A stretch of DNA of 43,863 bases, from the NCBI GenBank assembly GCA_003210235.1, contig QCVV01000003.1, positions 1-43,863 of the forward strand, written 5' to 3'. This document shows positions 10,491 to 20,422 of the stretch, piece by piece; position 1 is the stretch's first letter, and every line of letters begins with the position of its first letter. The translations under genes and the position numbers were made by a program. The notes under the pieces are model-generated. The model was given only the letters and a program-made list of their open reading frames with translations, made no database searches and was not told the DNA's origin. The DNA comes from Prochlorococcus sp. AG-686-O05. Lineage in GTDB: Bacteria; Cyanobacteriota; Cyanobacteriia; PCC-6307; Cyanobiaceae.

Positions 10491-11187
10491 ATTCAAAAGA
10501 TAATTTATATTTACCAGTTTTAATTGCATGCACTGAAGGATCCCCAACTTTAGAACCGTATGTAGCAATATATTGAAAACCGCAGATATCAGGTTTTAAA
10601 TTATCTTCTGAATTGGAATCATCATGATTACATTTTTGAAATTTACTAATTGTCTCCACCTGATTAACCCTAGATGCTCCAGGTTTATGAACAGTTTGAA
10701 GAACTAGTTCGTCAGCAAAAAATATATCATCATCTTTCATTTGACTTCTTCCTGTAATCCTTGAATCAATATATAAATCATCTTTCAAATAAGTTATTTG
10801 TTTGTTAACCGATTTAGGATCATTAACAACTTTGATCAGATTTTCACCAAATATTACTTTACCAATTGACTCAGAATTTTTCGAACGATTCCCAATAACT
10901 TCATTAAAATTATTTTTGAAAAAATTTACCTCGTAAATAACTGGTGCTTGAGACTCATCTTTTAAATCTTGAGAAGTAACAAGCCAATTCCCTTCAAACC
11001 AATTAGGATAAATCAAATCTTTGGAAGTATTTGAAAATTTAAAATTTGGCAAGTATAGTTCTGGCCATAAATTTTCTCTTTCATCCAAAAATTCTCTTAA
11101 ATTATCATCATTGAAAGCAAATGCATTATTTAAAGAAAGCAATTGAATCATTAGAAAAATAATTAATCCCAAAAAATTTTTAATCAT
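10477..11187 (-). CDS. conserved cyanobacterial protein with signal peptide (DUF6816-like)
   Basis: N-terminal hydrophobic signal; LPNFKFSNTSKDLIYPNWFEGNWLVTSQ. Confidence 0.68.
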   Translation of the reverse strand: MIKNFLGLIIFLMIQLLSLNNAFAFNDDNLREFLDERENLWPELYLPNFKFSNTSKDLIYPNWFEGNWLVTSQDLKDESQAPVIYEVNFFKNNFNEVIGNRSKNSESIGKVIFGENLIKVVNDPKSVNKQITYLKDDLYIDSRITGRSQMKDDDIFFADELVLQTVHKPGASRVNQVETISKFQKCNHDDSNSEDNLKPDICGFQYIATYGSKVGDPSVHAIKTGKYKLSFEFIEN

Positions 11188-11443
11188 GTCTAATCCATTA
11201 ATAAGATCTGAAGACCATTTTGTATTATTAGAGCCAGATTCAAAAGAAAAAATAGTGACTAAAAAAGAAGCAATATTATGGTTAAGAAATTGGCTTCCTA
11301 AGGTTGATTCATCAACTATATATCAAAAAAAAGATTATTCCAATGAAGAATTTCTGGAAGAATTATTAGAAAGTACTTATGAATTAGAAATAAAATTTGG
11401 ATTTGTTATTAAATGGTTTGCTGTGCGAGTGGAACCTGATTAA
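11186..11443 (+). CDS. conserved hypothetical protein; possible CRR7 (chlororespiratory reduction 7)-like
   Basis: Intact 85-aa ORF; NPLIRSEDHFVLLEPDSKEKIVTKKEAILWLRNWL weakly recalls CRR7. Confidence 0.5.
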   Translation: MSNPLIRSEDHFVLLEPDSKEKIVTKKEAILWLRNWLPKVDSSTIYQKKDYSNEEFLEELLESTYELEIKFGFVIKWFAVRVEPD

Positions 11444-11997
11444 TTTATAATTTTTTTGTGAATTCCATAAATTATTTGTTTTGCAACTTCTCTAACGTCT
11501 TCCTTGTTAACTTCAATTCTTAAGTCAGCCTGAGAATATAAATTTTTTCTAGATTGAAAAATACGGCTATATAAATCACTTAAATCTTTCCCCTGCAATA
11601 AAGGTCTATTTTCGATATCGTTTTTCAACCTCTCAAGAGCAATCTCTTGCTTTGTATCAATCCAAATAATTATTCCTTGCCTTAATACACCCCAGTTTTC
11701 TGGTTTAGAAATAATTCCTCCACCAGTAGAAACTATTAAAGAGGGGATTGTGATTGTTTCTTTTAAGCAATTTGTTTCTAGTTCTCGAAATGCTTTTTCT
11801 CCATCTTCCTGGAACATTTCATTAATTGTTTTTTTTGCTATTTTCTCTATTAATTTATCTAGATCAATATACTTATACCTCAACAATTCGGCTAATACTG
11901 GACCAGTTTGAGATTTACCACTAGCCATCATACCTATCAAATATATACTTCTGCCTTTAATTATTTTGTTTGTTTTCTCAATAATAGATTTTTTCAT
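11440..11997 (-). CDS. aroK: shikimate kinase
   Basis: IYLIGMMASGKSQTGPVLAELLRYKYIDLDKLIE (Walker A); STGGGII; NRPLLQG. Confidence 0.93.
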   Translation of the reverse strand: MKKSIIEKTNKIIKGRSIYLIGMMASGKSQTGPVLAELLRYKYIDLDKLIEKIAKKTINEMFQEDGEKAFRELETNCLKETITIPSLIVSTGGGIISKPENWGVLRQGIIIWIDTKQEIALERLKNDIENRPLLQGKDLSDLYSRIFQSRKNLYSQADLRIEVNKEDVREVAKQIIYGIHKKIIN

Positions 11998-12047
11998 ACA
12001 GACAAAAGCGTATATAAAACCTTAAGATAGTATTATTACAGACATTT

Positions 12048-12974
12048 ATGACTTTTACACATACCAAACCATTACATGGCCAGGGACGTGAATGCGTCAT
12101 AACTCGACGTGCCTGTTTTAGTTCGAGTCATCGTTATTGGCTTCCTGAAAAAAGCTTAGAAGATAATTTCTCTCTTTTTGGGAAATGTAGTATAGCTCCA
12201 GGACATGGCCATAATTATGAACTCATTGTATCAATGGGTGGCAAACTAGATTCAGATGGAATGGTCCTTAATCTCTCTGATGTAAAACATTCTATTAAGA
12301 GTAAGGTTACTGGACAATTAGATTTTCGTCTTTTAAATGACGTATGGCCTGAATTTAATATTCATAATCAAGAAGGCATTCTTCCAACAACTGAGGCTCT
12401 AGTTAAAGTTATCTGGAATCGTTTAAAAGATGAACTACCTCTTACAAGTTTAAAACTTTATGAAAGCCCAACTTTATGGGCTGATTATTATGGAAACAAC
12501 ATGGAAGCTTTATTAACAATTCAAAGTCACTTTAATGCTGCTCACAGATTAGCTAAAGATGAAATTTCGCTTGATGAAAACAAGAAAATCTATGGGAAAT
12601 GTGCCAGAGTAAATGGTCATGGACATAATTATTTCCTCGATGTAACTGTCCGAGGGGAAATTGATCCTAGAACTGGGATGATATGTGATTTACCTTCATT
12701 ACAAACAATTATTGATGATCTTATAGTTGAACAGTTTGATCATACTTTCTTGAACAAAGATATCGAATATTTTAAAACTTGCGTCCCAACATGTGAAAAT
12801 ATTGCATTGCACATTGCTGATATTCTCTCATCTCCGATTAAAAAGATTGGAGCAAATCTGCACAAGATAAAACTTCAAGAGAGCCCAAATAATGCTGCTG
12901 AAATTTATGTTGAACAAAGCATACCAAATTCTTTGCAAAGAAATCTTGCGAACTCTTTAGTTGCTCAAGCTTGA
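12048..12974 (+). CDS. 6-pyruvoyl-tetrahydropterin synthase family, tandem two-domain fusion
   Basis: Two PTPS domains: FSSSHRYW/FGKCS/GHGHNYE then FNAAHRL/YGKCARVNGHGHNYF/FDHTFLN. Confidence 0.9.
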   Translation: MTFTHTKPLHGQGRECVITRRACFSSSHRYWLPEKSLEDNFSLFGKCSIAPGHGHNYELIVSMGGKLDSDGMVLNLSDVKHSIKSKVTGQLDFRLLNDVWPEFNIHNQEGILPTTEALVKVIWNRLKDELPLTSLKLYESPTLWADYYGNNMEALLTIQSHFNAAHRLAKDEISLDENKKIYGKCARVNGHGHNYFLDVTVRGEIDPRTGMICDLPSLQTIIDDLIVEQFDHTFLNKDIEYFKTCVPTCENIALHIADILSSPIKKIGANLHKIKLQESPNNAAEIYVEQSIPNSLQRNLANSLVAQA

Positions 12975-13633
12975 ATTCTCCAAGCATAGCGATCATTATC
13001 GCTTCTAGTTTAGATGGAAGGATTGCTTTTCCAAGTGGAGGCGAATCCCATCTTGGAGGTAAGGAAGATAGGAGAACGTTAGATGAAAACTTATCAATAG
13101 TTGATGCTACAATTTTTGGGTTGGGAACTCTAAAAGCTCATAAAAGTACATATTTAGTAAAAAATCATTGTAAAAATGGCGAAATAAAAATTTCAAAAAA
13201 TCAGCCTATTTCGATAGTCGCCTCCAATAGCAAAAAATTTGAAAAAGATTGGAATTATTTCAAACAACCAATTAAAAGATGGTTAATCACCTCTAATAAA
13301 AAAGATGCGATAGAGAGTAAAGATTTTGAGAAAGAAATTTTCTACAAAAATTCCTGGAAGAAAACCTTGTTAAGTATTAAAAAAGCTGGAATCAATCGTA
13401 TGGCACTTCTTGGTGGAGCAAATCTTATAAATTCTTTTATAAAAGAAGATTTAATTGATGAAATCAAAATTACAATAGCCCCAAGAATTATTGGAGGAAA
13501 ATTTACATGGATACCTGCTGAGCAAACAAATAAGATTTTTAATTTAAAGCAATTTTGGAATATAAAATCGATTAAAGAATTAGATAGAAATGAAATATAT
13601 ATTAATTACATAAGAAAAACTAAAGATGATTAA
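12971..13633 (+). CDS. RibD C-terminal-domain reductase (TTG start overlapping the upstream stop)
   Basis: IAIIIASSLDGRIAFPSGGESHLGGKEDRRTLDENLSIVDATIFGLGTL; ALLGGANLINSFIKEDLIDEIKITIAPRIIGG. Confidence 0.88.
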   Translation: MNSPSIAIIIASSLDGRIAFPSGGESHLGGKEDRRTLDENLSIVDATIFGLGTLKAHKSTYLVKNHCKNGEIKISKNQPISIVASNSKKFEKDWNYFKQPIKRWLITSNKKDAIESKDFEKEIFYKNSWKKTLLSIKKAGINRMALLGGANLINSFIKEDLIDEIKITIAPRIIGGKFTWIPAEQTNKIFNLKQFWNIKSIKELDRNEIYINYIRKTKDD

Positions 13634-13645
13634 AGAAAAAAATAT

Positions 13646-14800
13646 ATGAATAATTTTGAGCATAAAATTAAAATCAAACTATCTATTCAAGAAATAAATA
13701 AAGAAACTTGGAATGAATTAAGAAAAGAAATCAACAATCCTTTTTATGAATGGGAGTGGCTCTGTAACCTTGAGTTATCGAAAAGTGTCTCAAGACAAAC
13801 TGGATGGCAACCTTTATATTTTATTGCTTATGAAGATGAAGAAATATGCGGAATAGCTCCACTTTTTCTTAAAAATCATAGTTATGGAGAATTTATTTTT
13901 GATCAATCCTTTGCAAGACTAGCGCAAGATTTAAATTTAAAGTACTATCCTAAGCTCATTGGGATGAGCCCTTACAGCCCTATTAATGGGTATGAATTTT
14001 TATATAAAAAAAATAAAAATAAAATAGAAATTACGAAGTCATTAATAAAACATATTGAAGACTTTGCTTTAAAAAATAATATCTTGAGTTGTAATTTCTT
14101 ATATGTAAATGAAAATTGGGGCAAATATCTCCAATCCTTAGGATATAAGGAATGGATAAATACAAGTAGTGAATGGATGAATAACGGTGAAAAGACATTT
14201 GATGATTTTTTATCCAGGTTCAACTCTAATCAAAGAAAAAATATTAAAAAAGAAAGAAAATCAATTTCAAAACAAAATCTCAAGATAAAAATTCATACAG
14301 AAGAGAGTATAAATCTAGAAACAGTTCAAAAAATGCATAATTTCTACGAACAGCATTGTTTGAGATGGGGAGTATGGGGTAGCAAATATCTTACCTCTGA
14401 GTTTTTCGAAAATATTCTTGAAAACAGAAGAAATCTATTGTTTTTTAGTGCTTCAAGAAATGATTCTGAAAGTATGATTGCAATGTCAATGTGCATAAAA
14501 AATGAAAAAAATATATGGGGTAGATATTGGGGTAGTCAAGAAGAAGTACTTAACTTACATTTTGAATTATGCTATTACCAGCCTATTGAGTGGGCCATAA
14601 AAAATAACATTGAAAGTTTTGATCCTGGGGCAGGAGGTAAACATAAAAGAAGAAGAGGGTTTTATGCAAAAGGTACTAAAAGTTTCCACAAATGGTTTAA
14701 CAAAAAAATGGAAGATATAATTACCCCTTGGTTAAATGAAGTTAATTTTCAGACTATGAAAGAAATTGAGTTAGAAAATAATTCTATCCCTTTTAAATAA
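13646..14800 (+). CDS. FemAB-like/GNAT-fold acyltransferase family protein (PF04339-like)
   Basis: NPFYEWEWLCNLELSKSVSRQTGWQPLYFIAYEDEEICGIAPLFLK; GRYWGS; FELCYYQPIEWAI; FDPGAGGKHKRRRGF. Confidence 0.82.
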   Translation: MNNFEHKIKIKLSIQEINKETWNELRKEINNPFYEWEWLCNLELSKSVSRQTGWQPLYFIAYEDEEICGIAPLFLKNHSYGEFIFDQSFARLAQDLNLKYYPKLIGMSPYSPINGYEFLYKKNKNKIEITKSLIKHIEDFALKNNILSCNFLYVNENWGKYLQSLGYKEWINTSSEWMNNGEKTFDDFLSRFNSNQRKNIKKERKSISKQNLKIKIHTEESINLETVQKMHNFYEQHCLRWGVWGSKYLTSEFFENILENRRNLLFFSASRNDSESMIAMSMCIKNEKNIWGRYWGSQEEVLNLHFELCYYQPIEWAIKNNIESFDPGAGGKHKRRRGFYAKGTKSFHKWFNKKMEDIITPWLNEVNFQTMKEIELENNSIPFK

Positions 14801-14858
14801 AATAAAAATTAATTGGTCTGCTGATTGCTTATATTAATAATATAATTTTATTAAAAAT

Positions 14859-15251
14859 TTGAAGATGAATTTTACTGAAATATTAGAAAAAAAAATAGAT
14901 ATAGATAATGATTTATCTAATAGATATATTGAGCTAGACCCAAATGGTTATTTCATTATAAAAATAGATTTAGAGACAAAAAAAATTATCTTACAACATT
15001 ATTTAAATACTATTAATGAAGAGGGATATGCACTAGATCCAAAAACTAATGAGCCTATTAAATGTGACTCAAAAGAAATCAAAACTTGTAATGAGACCTT
15101 CACAGGAATAAGTGCTAAAGAGATTGGAATTGCAATAACCGAAAAGCGTAATGATCTAATATCTAGATTTGATCATGCCTTATATTTAGGTCGAGAGTTA
15201 CAAAAAGCAGAAGAATGTTTATACAAAAAATTACCCTACATACAAGATTAA
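14859..15251 (+). CDS. DUF4346-like conserved protein
   Basis: LDPNGYFIIKIDLETKKIILQHYLN...HALYLGRELQKAEECL. Confidence 0.6.
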   Translation: MKMNFTEILEKKIDIDNDLSNRYIELDPNGYFIIKIDLETKKIILQHYLNTINEEGYALDPKTNEPIKCDSKEIKTCNETFTGISAKEIGIAITEKRNDLISRFDHALYLGRELQKAEECLYKKLPYIQD

Positions 15252-15316
15252 GAAATTAAACGAAAGAATTCTAATTTTTATTGAGATGCTAAATTACATA
15301 AAAATATAAAAAATAA

Positions 15317-15409
15317 ATGAACATCATTTTCTATTTAGCATTTCTAGGTTTTGGTTTTGGAGCCGCTTTCTTATTAGATAAACTTTTAAGAGCAGTTAAA
15401 TTAATTTAG
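15317..15409 (+). CDS. 30-aa single-TM protein, candidate cytochrome b6f PetL
   Basis: Own translation, absent from the ORF track: [30 protein letters not shown]; hydrophobic span with basic KLI tail. Confidence 0.5.
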   Translation: MNIIFYLAFLGFGFGAAFLLDKLLRAVKLI

Positions 15410-16770
15410 AAGGTATTTATAACTTCTCCATACAAATCATATTCATCGGCAAAACAAATATTTGCTTCAACAAATTTACCGATATAATTTTTTTCATCCT
15501 CATTATTTTTAATAGATAAAATCACATTACCATCTATTTCAGGAGCGAAGTTATAAGAACGTCCTATAAGTTCTTTATTTTCAGATATTTTTTCTACTAA
15601 AACTTTAACTATTGTACCTACATATAATTGATTTTTTTTCTTAGAAATAATTTGTTGGATAGATATTATATTATCTTTTCTTGCATCAGCTATTTCTGAA
15701 GGTACCCTATTTGGCAAATCGAAAGCACTTGTTCCTTCCTCCGGAGAAAAAATAAAAACGCCAACATGATCAAACTCATGCCTATGCAGAAAATCTAAAA
15801 GATGTTGAAAATGTTTTTGATTTTCTCCAGGAAACCCAACAATTAAGCTTGTTCTTAATACAGCAGATGGTATTTGCTCCCTTATTTGACTCAAAATTGA
15901 TTCATTTAAAGAGGCTTGCCAAGGTCTATTCATGCTCTTTAGAACATCTGGATGACTGTGTTGTAAAGGCAAATCAAAATAGGGAACTATATTATTTGAA
16001 TCTTTAAAAGCTTTAATAACTTCATCAGTTAAACCAGTCGGATATGCATAATGAATTCGTATCCAAGGAACTGAAACTTTAGATAGTTCTTTCAAGAGTC
16101 TTGCTAAAGAGGGTTTACCATAAATATCTTGACCATAATTGGTTGTAATTTGACTAATTAATATTATTTCCTGAATCCCTTGAGCTACAAGATTTTTTGC
16201 TTCTAAAACTATAGATTCTATATTCCTGCTGCGTTGAGGACCTCTTAACTTAGGAATAATACAAAATGCACACTTATAATCACACCCTTCAGCAATACGA
16301 AGATACGCGACATATTTATTTTTATCTACATAGCGTGGGATTTTTTCATCTGCAATAAATTCAGGTATATTTGAAACTTCATTAACAATTTCCCCTTTCT
16401 CTACTCGATTGATAACCTTAGCTATTTTCTGATAATCACCCGTTCCTACTAAACCTTTTATTTCAGGAATTTCTTTTAAAAGTTCTTCTTTAAAATGCTG
16501 GGCCATACAACCTGCAACTATTACCTCTTTGCCTTGATCAGTAAATTCAATTATCTTCCTTATAGATTCTTCTCTAGCTGTTTCTATAAAACTACAAGTA
16601 TTGACTACAACCACATTCGCATCTTCTATATCGTTACCTACTTCATATCCTTCCTTATCTAATAACCCTTGCATATGTTCAGTATCAACAAGATTTTTTT
16701 CGCAACCAACGTGACTAAAAGCAACCTTTGAAATTTTTTTATCCTTTAAATTTTGATTATTTTGCTTCAC
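15406..16770 (-). CDS. rimO: ribosomal protein S12 methylthiotransferase
   Basis: [31 protein letters not shown]; radical [18 protein letters not shown]-like C-terminus. Confidence 0.93.
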   Translation of the reverse strand: MKQNNQNLKDKKISKVAFSHVGCEKNLVDTEHMQGLLDKEGYEVGNDIEDANVVVVNTCSFIETAREESIRKIIEFTDQGKEVIVAGCMAQHFKEELLKEIPEIKGLVGTGDYQKIAKVINRVEKGEIVNEVSNIPEFIADEKIPRYVDKNKYVAYLRIAEGCDYKCAFCIIPKLRGPQRSRNIESIVLEAKNLVAQGIQEIILISQITTNYGQDIYGKPSLARLLKELSKVSVPWIRIHYAYPTGLTDEVIKAFKDSNNIVPYFDLPLQHSHPDVLKSMNRPWQASLNESILSQIREQIPSAVLRTSLIVGFPGENQKHFQHLLDFLHRHEFDHVGVFIFSPEEGTSAFDLPNRVPSEIADARKDNIISIQQIISKKKNQLYVGTIVKVLVEKISENKELIGRSYNFAPEIDGNVILSIKNNEDEKNYIGKFVEANICFADEYDLYGEVINTF

Positions 16771-16877
16771 GTAATTTAAATTTTAGATAAGAAATAATTA
16801 ACAAAGAAACTTGTTTATAAGTCTCATTCAAAGATAATATTAGAACAGATTCTGCAAATTACAAACATTAAAGATCT

Positions 16878-17813
16878 ATGGCCCTTAAGACTTTAAAAAG
16901 TAGAAATAAAAAAGATTTAAAATGGCCAAAAATTATAATTGCTATTCTGAGCACCATTGGATTAGTTGATACAGGCTCTATTACCTTAAAAAATTGGGGA
17001 TTATTTAACTCTCTTTCATGTCCTGGAATCAAAAATGGATGCGAAACAGTTTTAAATAGCCCTTGGGGTACATTATTTGAGAATAGTCAATTCAATATTC
17101 CTCTCTCATTAGCAGGAGTTATTACTTATAGTTTGATACTAGTATTTTCAACATTTTTATCACTAAATCTAATTTCTCCAAAAGAAAAATTAAATAAGCT
17201 TATATGGTGGACAATATTTTTAATCTCTTGTGCTTCTTCTGTATTTAGCATCCTTTTGATAAATATAATGTTCTTTAAAATCAAGGCTTATTGTTTTTTT
17301 TGTATTCTTTCGGCAATTTTATCTATTTCAATCTTTATTATCACTATGATTGGTGCAAAGTTTGAAAGTAGAGAACCTATGTTTTATAGAGGATTTATTG
17401 TTGTTTTAACAGTTCTTATTGGAGGATTGATATGGTCAAATAGTGTTGACCCTTCTAATGCAATTGATATTTCTAATAATACTGAAAAGGTATCTCCTGC
17501 AATCACAACATCTAGTTCACCCCAGAAAATTAAGTTTGCTAAATTTCTAAGTGATAATAATATTAAAATGTTTAGCGCATACTGGTGCCCACATTGCCAT
17601 GATCAAAAACAATTATTTGGAAAAAAAGCAGTTAAAGAGTTAACTATTATAGAGTGCGCACAAGACGGTAAAGATAATCAATATAAACTTTGCAGAGAAA
17701 AACAGATTGAGGGTTTTCCATCATGGGAAATTAATGGTGAAATCTATAGTGGAGTCAAAGATTTAAATGACTTAACCATAATGACTGAATATGAGGGCGA
17801 TTCTAATTTCTAA
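16878..17813 (+). CDS. vitamin K epoxide reductase (VKOR) fused to a thioredoxin-like domain
   Basis: Multiple TMs; CPGIKNGCETVLNSPWG; YCFFC redox pair; Trx-like YWCPHCHDQK. Confidence 0.88.
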   Translation: MALKTLKSRNKKDLKWPKIIIAILSTIGLVDTGSITLKNWGLFNSLSCPGIKNGCETVLNSPWGTLFENSQFNIPLSLAGVITYSLILVFSTFLSLNLISPKEKLNKLIWWTIFLISCASSVFSILLINIMFFKIKAYCFFCILSAILSISIFIITMIGAKFESREPMFYRGFIVVLTVLIGGLIWSNSVDPSNAIDISNNTEKVSPAITTSSSPQKIKFAKFLSDNNIKMFSAYWCPHCHDQKQLFGKKAVKELTIIECAQDGKDNQYKLCREKQIEGFPSWEINGEIYSGVKDLNDLTIMTEYEGDSNF

Positions 17814-19470
17814 TAAACCTTTTAATTATTTCGTGATTTAGTTGCTGCCTAGTATGACATTTCCAAATTGTTTTTTTTATAGGAAAATCATCCCTATAGT
17901 GACCTCCTCTGCTTTCCTCTCTAAAAAGACAAGCTTTTAATAATAGGAAGGTTGTAATTTGTCTATTATACAAATCAAGCAATAAATTTAGTCCTCTCCT
18001 ATTTGGCTCACTTAGTTTCAATTTTTGATCAATATCTATTTTCTTAAGACACTCAAGCAAAGGATTTGTTTGTAGTTGATCTATCTCATCTTGAAGAGTT
18101 TTTAAAAGTTCAGTCATATTTTTTTTATTACGTGAGACACCTAAATAAGACCAGCATGATTTTCTCAAACAATCAATCTTATCTGAAACACTTAAAATAA
18201 AATCCTCCTTTGGATTATCCATTAAAATTTCCTTAGAATATCTATCTAACCTTCTTAATTTATAAGGTGCGTTCAACTCTATAGAAGACATTTTTCTTGC
18301 GAATACAAGACATTCCATAAGCGAATTACTAGCTAGTCTATTTGCACCATGTACTCCTGTAGAGGCAACTTCTCCCACGGCATATAGTCCTTTCATTGTA
18401 GAACGTGCATTTAAATCGGTATGAACACCTCCCATCCAATAGTGAGCAGCTGGCGCAACTGGAATAACCTCATTTAGGGGATTAACTCCATAATCTTGAC
18501 ATTGACTTATAATTGTAGGAAATCTTTCTACAATTTTTTCTGGATCAATAAATCTTAAATCCAGACCAACATGATCGACATCATTTTCTTGCATATTATT
18601 CATAATTGCTCTGCTAACTTGATCTCTTGTAGCTAAATCACCCTTTTGTAAATGCTTTACTGGGCTCTCGCCATTCTTGTCAACGAGAACTGCTCCCTCA
18701 CCTCGCAGGGCTTCAGAGATTAAAAAACAAGGAGAGCCATAAAACTTTAAAGCTGTAGGATGAAATTGTATAAATTCCAAATCCTCGATTGCAGCTCCAG
18801 CTTTCCAAGAAAGAGCAATTCCTTCCCCTGCAGATTGTGCAGGATTTGTAGTATTTGTAAATAAGTGTCCCCCTCCTCCTGTGGCTAAAACAACGGCTTT
18901 AGAAGTAATCCAATATAAGTTAGATCCATCTAATACCTGAACTCCCATACATACTTCCTTTTCAATAAGCAATTCTGTTACTCTCACACCTCTACAATGC
19001 AAAATATTCTCCTTATTTTCGATATGATCCTCTAAGACTTCTACAAGTGCTCTACCTGTTCTATCTTTAACATGTAAAACTCTTCTACAAGAATGGGCCG
19101 CTTCTAAAGTTGTTGATAATTGATCAGAGTTCTGATCGAAAATCATACCTAAATTTTGTAACCTATCAACGCAACTAGGAGCCTCTTTCACAAGCATTTC
19201 AACAGCAGATACATCACACAAATCATCTCCAGCTTTTAAGGTATCTTCAACATGAAGAGCAAAAGAATCTTCAGGCCTAACTACTGATGCAATACCTCCT
19301 TGGGCCCATCTGCTCGATGATCTTTTACTTGTATTCCTATTTAAAAGAAGAACATTTAGATTTTCTGGCAATTCCAAACAAGTCATTAAACCAGCTGCTC
19401 CCGCACCAATGACAATCACATCCCATTTATCAATAGATATTGGTTCTTGCGAAAATGGCGGTCTTAGCAT
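17803..19470 (-). CDS. nadB: L-aspartate oxidase
   Basis: DVIVIGAGAAGLMTCLEL; SRWAQGGIASV; LATGGGGHLFTNTTNP; FIQFHPTAL; HYWMGGVHTDLNARSTMKGLYAVGEVASTGVHGANRLASNSLMECLVF. Confidence 0.93.
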   Translation of the reverse strand: MLRPPFSQEPISIDKWDVIVIGAGAAGLMTCLELPENLNVLLLNRNTSKRSSSRWAQGGIASVVRPEDSFALHVEDTLKAGDDLCDVSAVEMLVKEAPSCVDRLQNLGMIFDQNSDQLSTTLEAAHSCRRVLHVKDRTGRALVEVLEDHIENKENILHCRGVRVTELLIEKEVCMGVQVLDGSNLYWITSKAVVLATGGGGHLFTNTTNPAQSAGEGIALSWKAGAAIEDLEFIQFHPTALKFYGSPCFLISEALRGEGAVLVDKNGESPVKHLQKGDLATRDQVSRAIMNNMQENDVDHVGLDLRFIDPEKIVERFPTIISQCQDYGVNPLNEVIPVAPAAHYWMGGVHTDLNARSTMKGLYAVGEVASTGVHGANRLASNSLMECLVFARKMSSIELNAPYKLRRLDRYSKEILMDNPKEDFILSVSDKIDCLRKSCWSYLGVSRNKKNMTELLKTLQDEIDQLQTNPLLECLKKIDIDQKLKLSEPNRRGLNLLLDLYNRQITTFLLLKACLFREESRGGHYRDDFPIKKTIWKCHTRQQLNHEIIKRFIRN

Positions 19471-20237
19471 TAAACCAATCCACTAAGTGTTGGTTGAATA
19501 ATTGCTAAAACAATAAAAATACCATCAACAATCAAAGTAGTTTGAATTACATAACTTGATACTAAAAGAGCCTTCCCATTTATCGAAACAGGTATCGCAG
19601 AATTAAAAATTTCTTTTGATATGAACCAAAGTATTAATGCCGCTAAAATAATAATAGACAAAGATTTTAACTGAATAAGATTTTCGGAAGTTTTCTGAAG
19701 TATTAATGGAGCATTATCAGAGTCCGCAGTAATAACTTCCTTCCATTGATCCATTATTCCTGTCAAAAATATTGTCAAATCTGTAATCGCCGTTCCAAAT
19801 AAAGAGGAAATATAAAAACTTGAACCGATCCTCCATTTTGTTCCCAGTCCAACCATTGCGAGAGGTAATGCCACTGCTTCAACAGGGATATGAAGAATAG
19901 GGTAAGCACTTAACCATCCCCAAAATAAGCAACCGCCAAGCCAACTTCCTGATACACCAAATAATAATGAGCCTACAATAAACCATTTATCTGCCTCTTT
20001 TCTAGATAATAAAAAAGACACACAAAGGATAATAAAAGTAAAACAAAGAGCACTAATAGGATTGAATCTAACCCATGGTGCCTGTACAAAAATTGGCAAA
20101 ATCACAAAAAAAGAAGACCACAATCTCAAAGCAATTGGTCTAGATAAAAAAGTATTTTTAACAATATCAAGTTCATCATGAAATCTAGGTTTCAAATTAT
20201 CTTTAACTTCTAAATTTTTAGTAATTAATTCTTCCAA
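19470..20237 (-). CDS. DUF3120-type membrane protein
   Basis: Polytopic; SGSWLGGCLFWGWLSAYPILHIPVEAVALPLA; overlaps nadB start by 1 nt. Confidence 0.75.
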   Translation of the reverse strand: MEELITKNLEVKDNLKPRFHDELDIVKNTFLSRPIALRLWSSFFVILPIFVQAPWVRFNPISALCFTFIILCVSFLLSRKEADKWFIVGSLLFGVSGSWLGGCLFWGWLSAYPILHIPVEAVALPLAMVGLGTKWRIGSSFYISSLFGTAITDLTIFLTGIMDQWKEVITADSDNAPLILQKTSENLIQLKSLSIIILAALILWFISKEIFNSAIPVSINGKALLVSSYVIQTTLIVDGIFIVLAIIQPTLSGLV

Positions 20238-20422
20238 TGCATTAAGGCTTTAAAAATTTTTGAATTAATTTAGATCTAGTTTAATAAAACTGCATACGAC
20301 ATATTTTATTAATTTAATAGTTGAAATAAATTAACCATTTTTAGTATTTTAAGATTATTTAATATACTTTGAGTCTTATATAAGTTTACAATAAATATAA
20401 GGATAAAACTTGGTCTTTAATT

